From Baekduia alba (GTDB lineage Bacteria; Actinomycetota; Thermoleophilia; Solirubrobacterales; Solirubrobacteraceae), in NCBI RefSeq assembly GCF_028416635.1, contig NZ_CP114013.1, forward strand, positions 2,294,001-2,358,000: DNA of 64,000 nt. The letters are read 5' to 3'. The notes below the pieces were generated by a model. That model saw only the letters and a list, made by a program, of their open reading frames with translations. It did no database searches and was not told the origin of the DNA. The stretch's first letter is position 1. Each line of letters starts with the position of its first letter. Both the position numbers and the translations under genes were made by a program. Below, piece by piece: positions 1 through 8,459 of this stretch.

Positions 1-144
1 ACCGCCGACGTCAGCGCCGACGGCAGCACCTACACCTCGATCGCGCCGGCCGCGACGCCGGCCGGCACCTACAGCGTGTCCTTGGACTCCCCGCGCGGCC
101 CGTCGGTCTACGCGGGGCAGACCGCCGGGTTCGCGGCGCCGTAG
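1..144 (+). CDS. C-terminal end of a probable secreted protein (partial)
   Basis: Frame 1 is open from the window edge to a TAG at 142-144, giving the last 47 residues of a protein that starts outside the window. The fragment is rich in Thr, Ser, Ala, Gly and Pro, with a beta-strand-like pattern (GTYSVSLDS) typical of extracellular Ig-like or bacterial surface domains. No cysteine, catalytic motif or sorting signal is visible. The function cannot be named from this piece. Confidence 0.5.
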   Translation, partial: TADVSADGSTYTSIAPAATPAGTYSVSLDSPRGPSVYAGQTAGFAAP

Positions 145-201
145 GCGGAGGCCGCTGTCAGGCGCCCGCGCAACGCTCGACCGATATGTTGCAGCGCACG
201 G

Positions 202-1104
202 ATGCCCCCGTCCACGTCGCAGCAGATCGAGCTGCACGGCCACCCCGTCACCTACCACCGCGTAGGGGCGGGCCCGGCCGTCCTGCTCGTCCACGGGATC
301 ACGTCGAGCTCGCGGACCTGGCGCACGGTCATGCCGGCCCTGGCCGAGCACTACGACGTCATCGCGCCCGACCTGCTCGGGCACGGACGGTCGGCCAAGC
401 CGCGCGGCGACTACTCGCTGGGCGCCTACGCCTCCGGCCTGCGCGACCTGCTGGTCGCGCTGGAGGTCCCGAGCGCGACGGTCGTCGGCCACTCGCTGGG
501 CGGCGGCGTGGCGATGCAGTTCGCCTACCAGTTCCCCGAGCGCGTCGAGCGGCTGGCGCTGGTGGACTCCGGTGGCCTGGGCTCCGAGGTCAGCCTCGTG
601 CTGCGGGCCGCGACGCTGCCGGGCGCGGAGTACGTCCTGCCGCTGCTGGCCTCGTCGCCGCTGCGCGGCGCCGGCTCGGTCGTCGGCTCGGTCCTGGGCC
701 GCGTGGGCCTGCGCGCCTCGGCCGACGTGCAGGGCATGGCCGAGGGCTTCGAGTCGCTGGGCGACGCCAGCGCGCGGCGCGCGTTCGTCCACACCGCGCG
801 GTCGGTGATCGACCCGACCGGCCAGCGCGTCGACGCCACCGACCGGCTGTACCTCGCCGAGCACGTGCCGTCGCTGATCGTCTGGGGCGACCGCGACCGC
901 ATGATCCCGGTCAAGCACGGCCGGGAGGCCCACGAGCGGATGCCCAACAGCCGCTTCGAGGTCTTCCCGGGCGCCGGGCACTTCCCGTTCAACGACGACC
1001 CGGACCGGTTCGTCGCGCTGCTGCACGACTTCATCGCGACGACGCAGCCGGCGCGCTTCGACGACGACCTCGTCCGCCGCCTGATGCTCCGCCATCGCTC
1101 ATGA
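202..1104 (+). CDS. Alpha/beta-fold hydrolase
   Basis: A 300-residue alpha/beta hydrolase, the usual length for the family. The oxyanion region [10 protein letters not shown] follows strand 3 (about residue 31). The nucleophile elbow GHSLGG places Ser98. The acid is probably Asp232 (WGDRD) and the base His260 (GAGHFP), so the catalytic triad looks complete. There is no signal peptide, so it is probably cytoplasmic. The substrate cannot be read from the sequence. The stop overlaps the start of the thioesterase gene by ATGA, and that gene overlaps a Zn-dehydrogenase in the same way, so the three form one translationally coupled unit that may act on acyl or aromatic esters (inference). Confidence 0.85.
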   Translation: MPPSTSQQIELHGHPVTYHRVGAGPAVLLVHGITSSSRTWRTVMPALAEHYDVIAPDLLGHGRSAKPRGDYSLGAYASGLRDLLVALEVPSATVVGHSLGGGVAMQFAYQFPERVERLALVDSGGLGSEVSLVLRAATLPGAEYVLPLLASSPLRGAGSVVGSVLGRVGLRASADVQGMAEGFESLGDASARRAFVHTARSVIDPTGQRVDATDRLYLAEHVPSLIVWGDRDRMIPVKHGREAHERMPNSRFEVFPGAGHFPFNDDPDRFVALLHDFIATTQPARFDDDLVRRLMLRHRS

Positions 1105-1529
1105 CCGCCACGCCTGCGCTGACCGACTACCCGCACCGGATGACGATCCCGACGCGCTGGTACGACAACGACGTCTACGGCCACGTCAACAACGTCCAGT
1201 ACTACGCGTTCTTCGACACTATCATCAACGAGTACCTCATCAACGTGGGCGGGTTGGACATCATCGGCGGCGACGCGATCGGCCTGTGCGCGGAGTCGCA
1301 CTGCGCGTTCACCGCGGCGCTCGTCTTCCCCGAGGCGGTGCAGGCGGGGCTGCGCGTCGGCCACCTGGGCACGTCTTCGGTCAGGTACGAGATCGGGCTG
1401 TTCGGCGGCGCGGCGGGCGAGACCGTCGCGGCCACCGGCTGGTTCGTGCACGTGTTCGTGGACCGCGCGTCGCGCCGGCCGGTCCCGATCCCCGAGCCGA
1501 TCCGCGGCGCGCTGGAGGCGATCGCATGA
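1101..1529 (+). CDS. Hotdog-fold acyl-CoA thioesterase (4HBT family)
   Basis: A 142-residue single hotdog domain. The motif [17 protein letters not shown] near residues 19-35 is the 4-hydroxybenzoyl-CoA thioesterase/YbgC-type active-site region, with the expected Asp (DND) and the GHVNN turn. The ATG at 1101 overlaps the preceding stop as ATGA. An earlier in-frame opening exists, but its translation is the shadow of the hydrolase gene. It probably hydrolyses an acyl-CoA made or used by the flanking hydrolase and dehydrogenase. Substrate chain length is unknown. Confidence 0.85.
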   Translation: MTATPALTDYPHRMTIPTRWYDNDVYGHVNNVQYYAFFDTIINEYLINVGGLDIIGGDAIGLCAESHCAFTAALVFPEAVQAGLRVGHLGTSSVRYEIGLFGGAAGETVAATGWFVHVFVDRASRRPVPIPEPIRGALEAIA

Positions 1530-2635
1530 AGGTCCGCGGCGCGGTGCTGCGCGAGATGGGGCTGCCCCAGCCCTACGTCGACTCCCGGCCGCTCGAGGTC
1601 GTCGAGCTCGAGCTGGCGCCGCCCGGACCGGGCGAGCTGCTGATCCGGGTCGGCGCCGCCGGCCTGTGCCACTCCGACCTGTCGGTGATCGACGGCTCGC
1701 GCCCGCGCGTGATGCCGATGGTGCTCGGCCACGAGGCGGCGGGCGCGGTCGTCGCGACCGGCGGCGACACGCCGGGCTTCGCGATCGGCGACCACGTCGT
1801 CCTGTCCTTCGTGCCCACGTGCGGGGACTGCGGGCCCTGCCGCGCCGGCCGCGCCGCGCTGTGCGAGCCGGGCGCCGCGGCCAACGCGGCCGGCACGCTG
1901 CTCAGCGGCGCGCGCCGCTGGGACGCGCCGCTGCACCACCACCTCGGCGTCAGCGCGTTCGCCGACCACGTCGTCGTCTCGGCCCACTCGGCCGTCAAGG
2001 TCGACCCGGAGCTGCCCTACGACATCGCCGCGCTGTTCGGCTGCGCGGTCCTGACCGGCGTCGGCGCCGCCGTCAACAGCGCGCAGGTCGGGCCGGACGA
2101 CCGCGTCGTGGTCTTCGGCCTCGGCGGCGTCGGCCTGGCCGCGCTGCTGGGCGCGAAGATGGCCGGCGCGGCGGAGGTCGTCGCGGTCGACGTCGTCGAG
2201 GAGAAGCTCGAGCACGCGCGAGCGCTGGGCGCCACGCCGATCCACGCGGGCGAGGGCGCCGTCGAGGCGATCCGCGAGGCCACCGGGGGCGGCGGCGACA
2301 AGGTCATCGAGACCGTCGGCAGCGCCCGCGTCCTGGCCCAGGCCTACGAGGCGACCCGCCGCGGCGGGACGACCGTCACCGTCGGCCTGCCGCATCCCGA
2401 GCAGCGCCTCGACATCCAGGCCGTCAGCCTCGTCACCGAGGAGCGGACGCTCAAGGGCTCCTACCTCGGCTCGTGCGTCCCGGAGCGCGACATCCCGCAC
2501 TTCATCGAGGCCTACAAGAACGGTGAGCTGCCGGTGCAGGAGCTGCTGACCCACCGCATCGGCCTGGACGAGATCAACGCGGGGTTCGACCGCCTCGCCG
2601 CGGGTGCGGCGGTGCGGCAGGCCGTGATCCTGTAG
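1526..2635 (+). CDS. Zinc-dependent alcohol dehydrogenase (MDR family)
   Basis: A 369-residue medium-chain dehydrogenase. Catalytic-zinc ligands are visible as Cys48 (GLCHSD) and His69-Glu70 (LGHEAAG). The structural-zinc lobe is CGDCGPC plus a fourth Cys, at residues 99, 102, 105 and 113. The Rossmann NAD(P) site is [15 protein letters not shown]. The layout resembles class III and NDMA-type actinobacterial alcohol/aldehyde dehydrogenases, but the substrate is not predictable. The ATG at 1526 overlaps the thioesterase stop as ATGA, so it is the third gene of the coupled operon. It ends 12 bp from the convergent signalling gene. Confidence 0.9.
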   Translation: MKVRGAVLREMGLPQPYVDSRPLEVVELELAPPGPGELLIRVGAAGLCHSDLSVIDGSRPRVMPMVLGHEAAGAVVATGGDTPGFAIGDHVVLSFVPTCGDCGPCRAGRAALCEPGAAANAAGTLLSGARRWDAPLHHHLGVSAFADHVVVSAHSAVKVDPELPYDIAALFGCAVLTGVGAAVNSAQVGPDDRVVVFGLGGVGLAALLGAKMAGAAEVVAVDVVEEKLEHARALGATPIHAGEGAVEAIREATGGGGDKVIETVGSARVLAQAYEATRRGGTTVTVGLPHPEQRLDIQAVSLVTEERTLKGSYLGSCVPERDIPHFIEAYKNGELPVQELLTHRIGLDEINAGFDRLAAGAAVRQAVIL

Positions 2636-2647
2636 GCCTGCCTCGCG

Positions 2648-4819
2648 CTAGGCCGCGTCGAGCAGCGCGGTCGCCGGGCCGTAGACGGCCTCGAGCGCCT
2701 CGACCGCCACGCGCGCGAACTGCTCGCCGATCAGCTCGCGGCACTCGCGCAGCGCGTCGTCGATCGAGCGGCTGGGGGAGTAGGGGCGCGTCGAGACCAT
2801 GACGTCGAACGCGTCGGCCGCGGCCAGCAGCGCCCCGCCCTCGCTGAGCTGCGCGCCGCGCAGCCCGCGCGGGTAGCCGCGCCCGTCGGGGCGCTCGTGG
2901 TGGCTGAGGATCCACTCGACCTGCTCGGAGCCGAGGATCTCCTCGACCATCCGCGCGCTCAGCTCGGCGTGGTCCTTGATGACCTCGTACTCCTCACGCG
3001 TCAGGCGGGAGGGCTTGAGCAGGATCGCGTCCGGGATCCCGATCTTGCCGACGTCGTGGACCAGCGCGGCCTCGTGCAGCAGCGCGACGCGGTCGGCGGT
3101 CCAGCCGCGGGCCTCGGCCAGGCGGGCGGTGAGCTTGGCGACGCGCTCGGAGTGCTCGCGCGTGCTCGCGTCGCGCGCGTCGATCGCCCGCGCCAGCGCG
3201 CGGATGCCGGTCAGGGCCTGTGACCGTTGGAGCGCGCCGATGCGCTCGACGGCCGACAGCTCGTGGATCGTCTCCGGGTCGTAGGCCGAGATGCGGTTGC
3301 GGCCGTGCTCCTTGGACCAGTACAGGGCGCCGTCGGCGAACCGCGTGAGCTGCTCGGCGTCGATGGCGTGCGCGACGTCGCAGACGCCGACCGAGATCGT
3401 CACGCGCGCGCCGCCGGTGTGGGGCGCGCGCTCCATGGCACGGCGCGCGCGCTCCAGCGCGGCCACGGCGTCGGCCGCGCAGGACTCCGGCAGCAGGACC
3501 GCGAACTCGTCGCCGCCCACGCGCGCCAGGACGTCCTCGGCCCGCAGGTGCTCGCCCAGGACGCCCGCGACGTCGCGCAGGACCGAGTCGCCGATCGCGT
3601 GCCCGCCGGCGTCGTTGACGGCCTTGAAGTTGTCGACGTCGACCAGCGCGACCGCGACCGACGAGCCGTGGCGCGCGGCGCGGCCGAGCTCGGCCCGCAG
3701 GCGCTCTTGGAAGGCGCGGTGGTTGGCCAGGCCGGTGAGCGGGTCGGTGGTCGCGTCGGCCTCTAGGCGCGCGACCTCCTCGGTGTTGGCGACCGCCATC
3801 CCGATCAGCTCGGCGAACTCCGAGAGGTGCTGCTCGGTGTCGGCGGGGAACGTGAACGGGTCGTAGGACGTGACGACCGCCGCGCCCCAGAGCCGGCCGC
3901 GCACCTGGATCGGCGTGCCCGCCAACGCGACGAAGCCGTTGTCGCGCAGCGTGGGGGAGTCGTGGGCGCCGGGCAGGCGCGTGTCGTCGAGGCGGACGGC
4001 GCGGCCGTCGCGGCGGATCGCCGCGATCGGGCTCGTGGCCGCGATGGGGTAGCGGGTCCCCGGCACGACGCGTGTGCCGGTGTCCTGCCAGGTGCCGATC
4101 GCGGTGATGCTGTCGTCGGCCTCGAAGCGCAGGATGCCGCCGCCGTTGGCGCCCAGCAGCCGCCCGGCCTGCTCGGCGGCCAGCGAGCAGATGGCGTCGG
4201 TCGGCTGGCCGGCGGCGACGGCTGTCGCGATCGAGCGCAGCGCGTGGTGCTCCTCGGAGAGGCGCTGGGCGTTGTCGTACATCGTCGCCAGCAGCGCGCG
4301 GCCCATGAGCAGCAGGCCGCCGACGACGGCGAAGATCGGGAGGGCCATCGCCAGCTCGCCGGCGGCGGCGGGCACGCCGCGGTCGCCGACGACGGGCAGC
4401 GCCCACGCGGCCGCGCAGGCGACGACGAGGCCGACCGCCTGGCGTGCGTCGACGAAGCACGACGCGTAGACGAGCGCGAAGAAGATGTAGAGGCGCGCGG
4501 GGGAGTCGACGCCGCCGGTGATCAGCGTGATCCCGGCGATGACCGTGATCGCGGCGGCGTTGGCGGTCGGCAGCACCCAGCTCGGCGCGCGCCTCCAGTC
4601 GATGACGAAGATCGCGCACACGCCCCAGACGACGGCGCCGGCGGTCCACAGCGCGGGCCACGGGAACAGCGGCGTGTCGACCTGCGGGAAGAGCGGGAGC
4701 GCCACGGTCGCGACGGCCGCGACCAGCCACAGCGCGCCGCCGACGCGCCCGGCCAGCAGCCGCTCGGCGTCCGGCGACGAACGCAGATGCGCGGCGAGGC
4801 GATCGACCCGGCTCCCCAT
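2648..4819 (-). CDS. Membrane GAF-GGDEF-HD-GYP cyclic-di-nucleotide signalling protein
   Basis: 723 residues. Residues 25-180 hold about six hydrophobic helices, then a GAF-like sensor (about 190-350), a GGDEF domain (about 355-515) and an HD-GYP domain (about 535-715). The diguanylate cyclase site is intact (GGDEF at 435-439). A product-inhibition I-site RxxD (RAED, 426-429) sits exactly five residues upstream. The HD-GYP site also looks intact: EHSERV, HDVGKIG (588-594), HHERPDGRGYP (640-650). The protein may therefore both make and degrade c-di-GMP, with direction set by the membrane or GAF input (inference). It is monocistronic and convergent with the dehydrogenase operon. Confidence 0.9.
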   Translation of the reverse strand: MGSRVDRLAAHLRSSPDAERLLAGRVGGALWLVAAVATVALPLFPQVDTPLFPWPALWTAGAVVWGVCAIFVIDWRRAPSWVLPTANAAAITVIAGITLITGGVDSPARLYIFFALVYASCFVDARQAVGLVVACAAAWALPVVGDRGVPAAAGELAMALPIFAVVGGLLLMGRALLATMYDNAQRLSEEHHALRSIATAVAAGQPTDAICSLAAEQAGRLLGANGGGILRFEADDSITAIGTWQDTGTRVVPGTRYPIAATSPIAAIRRDGRAVRLDDTRLPGAHDSPTLRDNGFVALAGTPIQVRGRLWGAAVVTSYDPFTFPADTEQHLSEFAELIGMAVANTEEVARLEADATTDPLTGLANHRAFQERLRAELGRAARHGSSVAVALVDVDNFKAVNDAGGHAIGDSVLRDVAGVLGEHLRAEDVLARVGGDEFAVLLPESCAADAVAALERARRAMERAPHTGGARVTISVGVCDVAHAIDAEQLTRFADGALYWSKEHGRNRISAYDPETIHELSAVERIGALQRSQALTGIRALARAIDARDASTREHSERVAKLTARLAEARGWTADRVALLHEAALVHDVGKIGIPDAILLKPSRLTREEYEVIKDHAELSARMVEEILGSEQVEWILSHHERPDGRGYPRGLRGAQLSEGGALLAAADAFDVMVSTRPYSPSRSIDDALRECRELIGEQFARVAVEALEAVYGPATALLDAA

Positions 4820-4867
4820 GTCCCCGGTGTGATCGGGCGCACAGAGGCCGTTCTTGACCGCGGGTGT

Positions 4868-5242
4868 CTAGCGGCGGTCGATCTCGAACCACACGTGCGT
4901 CGAGCCGTCGCGCACGCCCCAGCGCTGGGTGAGCGCCTCGACCATGTGCAGGCCCCAGCCGCCCGGCTCGGTCTTCGGCCGGTCGCGCGCCGCGGGGACG
5001 AAGCCGACGCCCTGGTCGACGACCTCGACGTGCACGTGGTGCGGGTCCTCGGAGCGCAGGATCAGCTGGACCCGGCCCTCGCGGCCGTACTTGACGGCGT
5101 TGGCGATCAGCTCGGAGACGAGCAGCTTGACGTCGGGCACCACGCCCGGGTCGAGCGTGTCGCCGAAGCGCTCCACGGCGCGCCGCGCGGAGGCGGGCGC
5201 TGTGCGATCGCGATCGATGTCGACGGTGAGCTGGTCGGGCAT
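4868..5242 (-). CDS. Anti-sigma-factor-type histidine-kinase-like ATPase (RsbW/SpoIIAB-like)
   Basis: A stand-alone 124-residue HATPase_c domain. Visible motifs are an N box (ELIANAVKYG), a G1 box (DQGVGF) and a G2-like GGWGLHMV. There is no dimerisation/phosphoacceptor domain and no membrane segment, which is the form of anti-sigma-factor serine kinases. Such proteins usually act with an anti-anti-sigma (STAS) partner and a sigma factor. Neither is adjacent, although a sigma factor lies at 10514. Whether the kinase activity is retained cannot be judged. Confidence 0.8.
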   Translation of the reverse strand: MPDQLTVDIDRDRTAPASARRAVERFGDTLDPGVVPDVKLLVSELIANAVKYGREGRVQLILRSEDPHHVHVEVVDQGVGFVPAARDRPKTEPGGWGLHMVEALTQRWGVRDGSTHVWFEIDRR

Positions 5243-5360
5243 GACGGGGAGGGGTCGGCTGAGGAGCCTGGCGTGAGTTGTTCCTCATCGGCGCCGGATC
5301 AAACGTCTGCATCCGCCGACCCGGCGGTGCCATCTGGTCCGGGACGTAGCCTCCGGCGCC

Positions 5361-5528
5361 GTGACGGTCTGCCTCGATCTGCCCGGTCCCTCGCGACGCA
5401 TCCGTGTCGAGCCCCTCCGCCTGCCCGCGCCGGCGCAACGGCCGGCGCCCGCCGAGCGCGAGGCCGAGCCGTTCGAGCGCGAGCCCGCCGAGGCGCCGGC
5501 GCCCGAGCGCGAGCCCGTCCCGGCGTGA
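5361..5528 (+). CDS. Possible small Pro/Glu-rich ORF upstream of the GcvH-SCP2 fusion
   Basis: A GTG-started frame of 55 codons. The N-terminal 20 residues look ordered (VTVCLDLPGPSRRIRVEPLR). The rest is a low-complexity tail of repeated AEREP/APEREP. The TGA overlaps the GTG of the next micro-ORF (GTGA at 5525-5528), which in turn overlaps the start of the 5610 gene. No strong Shine-Dalgarno is seen. The two-sided coupling is the main argument that it is real; low-complexity GC-rich DNA could give such a frame by chance. Confidence 0.3.
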   Translation: MTVCLDLPGPSRRIRVEPLRLPAPAQRPAPAEREAEPFEREPAEAPAPEREPVPA

Positions 5529-5617
5529 GTGAGCGGAAGACCTCGCCCGGCGGCTCGGCTTCCGGGCGCCAGCTCGCCCAGGGGCTCGCGCGCGCGGCCG
5601 TGGAGAGCCATGCCTGA
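5525..5617 (+). CDS. Possible 30-residue coupling micro-ORF
   Basis: A GTG-started frame beginning MSERKTSPGG and ending AAVESHA. It overlaps the previous small frame by GTGA, and its stop (5615-5617) lies just inside the ATG of the gene at 5610. This geometry would let ribosomes terminate and restart directly on the 5610 start. The peptide has no recognisable motif. It could be a leader for translational coupling rather than a functional product. Confidence 0.3.
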   Translation: MSERKTSPGGSASGRQLAQGLARAAVESHA

Positions 5618-7067
5618 GAGCGCTCCTGACTTCGTCGAGGCCGTCGTCGGCTACCGCGCCTGGCACATCGAGGACGACGGGCTGCTGCGGCCGTGGACGT
5701 TCACGGCGCTGCCGTGGGAGCCGGGCGCCAACCGGGCCGTCTGCGCGCGCGACGTCCGGCACATGCCGCCGGTCGCCGACTGCATGTGCGGGTTGTACGC
5801 GTTGACCGATCCGGGCGACCGGCGGCTGGACTTCCGCGCCGACCAGGCGGTCGGCGCGATCGCCGCGTGGGGCGACCTGGAGGTGCACCGCACGGGGTTT
5901 CGGGCCGAGCAGGCGTGCGTCACCGCCCTGGCGCTCCCGGATCGCGCGGGGTGGGAGCAGCGCGACGCGCTCGCGCGCGCGGCCGAGCGCTACGGCGTCC
6001 CGCTCGTGGCGCCCGACCGGCTGAGCGACGAGGCGCTGCGCCACGGCGCGACGCTGCCCGACGACCTCTGGACGCCGAGCCCGACGTGGCCGGCGCGGCG
6101 CGCCGCGGGCGCCGGGGGCGCGCCGGTGGCCCCGCGCCTCCCGGCGGTCGACCCGGCCGCCTTCGGCACCGCCGCCCGCGGGATCGCGCTCGACGCGCAC
6201 CTGTGGGTCGAGACCGCGCTGGGCGCCGTTGTCGTAGGACTTACTCGCGCGCTGGCCGCCGACCTCGGCGGCGAGCCGCAGCTCACGCTGCCCACGCCGG
6301 GCGCGTCGCTGGAGGCCGGCGACCTCGTCGCGACCGTGCGCGTCGCGGCCGGGACGTTCGGCGTGTGGGCGCCGGTCGGCGGCTCGGTCCTGACCGTCAA
6401 CCCGCGGCTGGCCGACGACCCCGGCCTGCTGGCGCGCGACCCCGAGGGCGCGGGCTGGCTGCTGCGGCTGGCCCCGCGCGACTGGGAGCGCGAGGCCGGC
6501 GCCGTGACCTGGGGTGCCGCGGCCGACCGCCACTACGCCGCGCTGCTCGAGCGCGACGCGGCACGCGGCGACGCGTTCGCCGACGTCCGGCTGGAGCGCC
6601 TGCGCGCGCTGCCGCCGGTGCGCAACGCGGCCGACGTCCTGGCCCACCTGCGCGCCGAGCGCGAGGCGCCGCGCTTCGCCGACGCCGACGCGGTGCACGT
6701 CGAGCTCGGCGGCCGCCTGCGCGACGCGCTCGCCAACGACCCGCCGCTGCGCGAGCGCCTCGGGCGGCTGGACACCGTCGTCCGGTTCGCGCTGCGCGAG
6801 CCGGACGCGACGCTCGTGCTGGACCTGCGCGACGGCCGCGCCCACGTGGCCGGCGACGCGCCGGCGGGCGGCGCCGCCGACCTCGAGCTGGCCTGCACGG
6901 CCGAGGACGCCTACCGCTGGTTCATCGGCAAGCTCGATCCCGCGTCGGCGCTGCGCTGCGGCGACGTCGTCTCCTCCGAGGGTCCGGGCGCGACGCTGCG
7001 CACGCTGGCGGTGCTCAAGCACCTGCGCATCGCCGCGTGGGACGTGCTGCCGACCTGGGCGCGTTGA
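5610..7067 (+). CDS. Three-part fusion: Cys-motif domain, lysine-free GcvH-like domain, SCP2-like domain
   Basis: 485 residues. Residues 1-110 form a compact domain with YRAW, ALPWEPG and a CMCGLYAL motif (CxC at 58-60). Residues about 195-290 read like glycine-cleavage protein H: LWVETALGAVVVGLTR, the APVGG hairpin, then LTVNPRL, PGLLARDPEGAGWLLRL. No lysine occurs in that stretch, so it cannot be lipoylated. Residues about 355-475 look like an SCP2 lipid-binding domain (a LDLRDGRAHV-type strand pair, EDAYRWFIGKLDP). The start at 5610 is chosen because the domain begins there and a micro-ORF overlaps it; an in-frame GTG at 5529 would add 27 residues. Domain identities are by eye; the overall function is unknown. 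Confidence 0.7.
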   Translation: MPESAPDFVEAVVGYRAWHIEDDGLLRPWTFTALPWEPGANRAVCARDVRHMPPVADCMCGLYALTDPGDRRLDFRADQAVGAIAAWGDLEVHRTGFRAEQACVTALALPDRAGWEQRDALARAAERYGVPLVAPDRLSDEALRHGATLPDDLWTPSPTWPARRAAGAGGAPVAPRLPAVDPAAFGTAARGIALDAHLWVETALGAVVVGLTRALAADLGGEPQLTLPTPGASLEAGDLVATVRVAAGTFGVWAPVGGSVLTVNPRLADDPGLLARDPEGAGWLLRLAPRDWEREAGAVTWGAAADRHYAALLERDAARGDAFADVRLERLRALPPVRNAADVLAHLRAEREAPRFADADAVHVELGGRLRDALANDPPLRERLGRLDTVVRFALREPDATLVLDLRDGRAHVAGDAPAGGAADLELACTAEDAYRWFIGKLDPASALRCGDVVSSEGPGATLRTLAVLKHLRIAAWDVLPTWAR

Positions 7068-7079
7068 CGACGCGCGGGC

Positions 7080-8426
7080 CTACGCCGCGACCGGCGTGGC
7101 GACCGGGCTCCACACGGGCAGCAGCGCCTCGAGCGCGGCGAACGTGTCGGCGTCCAGGCTCGTGCCCGCGTCGCGGCGCATGATCGCGAGCACCTCGTCG
7201 GGGCCGAGCGCCTCGCGGTAGGGGCGGTCGGCGGTCAGCGCCTCGGCGATGTCGGCGACGGCGAGGATCCGCGCCGGGAGCGTCAGCGCCGCGGCGGTCA
7301 GCCCGCGGCCGTAGCCTGAGCCGTCGAGCTTCTCATGGTGGTTGGCCGCGACCTCGGCGAGGCCGGCGAACGCCGGGATGCGCTGCAGGATCTCCAGCGT
7401 CCAGGTGGGATGGCGGCGCATCGCGGCCCACTCGCCGGCGTCGAGCTTGCCGGGCTTGTCGAGGATGCGGTTCGACACGCCGAGCTTGCCGATGTCGTGC
7501 AACAACCCGGCGCGGCGCAGCTCGCGCTGCTGCTGGGCGTCGAAGCCGAGCGCCGCCGACAGCCGCACGGCGATCTCGGCCACGCCCTCGGAGTGGCGTG
7601 CCGTGTACGGCGTCTTGGCGTCGACGATCCCGGCGAACGCGCCCGCGATCCGGTCCAGGCCGTCGTCGTCGGCGTGCAGCAGGCGGTCGACGGGCTCCAG
7701 CGAGGCGACGCGGGGCTCGTCGAGCGTCGCCCAGAAGCGATGGTCGTCCTCGGTCGCGCGCAGGGCGTCGACGAGCGCCGGGTCGAACCACGTGCCACGG
7801 CGGTCGCGCGCGACGCCGCACGCGCCGGCCGCGCCGCCGCCGTCCTGCCAGTAGACCTCGGCGGTCTGGGCGAGGCACAGGATCCGGCCGCACAGAGAGA
7901 TCTGCTCGCCCGCCCGCGAGTGCGGGTAGCCGCGGCCGTCCCAGTGCTCGTCGAGGTCGCGGATGGCCTGCTCGGCCGTGACGCTCAGGCCAACCGCGCG
8001 CGCCACCTCGGCGCCGCGCTCGCAGCGCAGCTCGGTCAGCGCGCGCGAGCCGGTCGAGCCGTGCGCGACCAGCAGCTTCAAGTGCTTGGCCTTGGCCACG
8101 GGCGAGCGGCCGGGCGCGGTCGCGCGCACGAGATGCCGGATCGACTGGCCCGGCTGGAGGTGGTCGGTGGTCTTGCGGTCGCGCTTGACGTCGGCGTCGT
8201 CGGCGCCGTAGAGCGCGGCGACCTTCGCCGCGTTCGAGGAGCAGCCCGCGTCCTTGAGCAGCGCCGCGTGGAAGAGCGACGAGCGGGTCGGCCCGTCGAG
8301 GTCGAGCTGGCGCGCGACGCGCATCGCGATCAGGCACGTCCGCTCCGCGTGCCCGCGCGGCTGGCCCTCGGTGATGTCGAGGGCGTGCGAGAGCGCGGCG
8401 AGCACTTCCGAGAGCCGGACGTCCAT
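7080..8426 (-). CDS. Tandem HD-GYP protein with a degenerate first domain
   Basis: 448 residues with two HD-GYP-like halves and no membrane segment. The C-terminal half (about 255-430) keeps the full signature: TARHSEGV, LLHDIGKLG (His310-Asp311), NHHEKLDGSGYGRG. The N-terminal half (about 10-190) keeps the fold markers GHAERTCLIA and DEHWDGRGYP but has KD in place of the catalytic HD (LLKDAGCSS, residues 57-65). It therefore probably serves as a sensor or dimerisation half. The expected activity is c-di-GMP or related cyclic dinucleotide phosphodiesterase. It lies 33 bp downstream of the ThiF-type gene on the same strand and could be co-transcribed. Confidence 0.85.
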   Translation of the reverse strand: MDVRLSEVLAALSHALDITEGQPRGHAERTCLIAMRVARQLDLDGPTRSSLFHAALLKDAGCSSNAAKVAALYGADDADVKRDRKTTDHLQPGQSIRHLVRATAPGRSPVAKAKHLKLLVAHGSTGSRALTELRCERGAEVARAVGLSVTAEQAIRDLDEHWDGRGYPHSRAGEQISLCGRILCLAQTAEVYWQDGGGAAGACGVARDRRGTWFDPALVDALRATEDDHRFWATLDEPRVASLEPVDRLLHADDDGLDRIAGAFAGIVDAKTPYTARHSEGVAEIAVRLSAALGFDAQQQRELRRAGLLHDIGKLGVSNRILDKPGKLDAGEWAAMRRHPTWTLEILQRIPAFAGLAEVAANHHEKLDGSGYGRGLTAAALTLPARILAVADIAEALTADRPYREALGPDEVLAIMRRDAGTSLDADTFAALEALLPVWSPVATPVAA

Positions 8427-8459
8427 GTCCGGGGTGCTCGGCCGGGCGGTGGGTGCGGG

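Noticed and set aside
5529..5609. Upstream GTG as start of the GcvH-SCP2 fusion
   Set aside because: The added 27 residues are Arg/Pro-rich and unlike the ordered N-terminus beginning at 5610; the micro-ORF overlap also points to 5610.
2994..7022. 1342-codon minus-strand open frame
   Set aside because: It overlaps three well-supported genes in other frames and translates to Arg/Ala/Gly-rich sequence without motifs; it is a shadow of GC-rich coding DNA.
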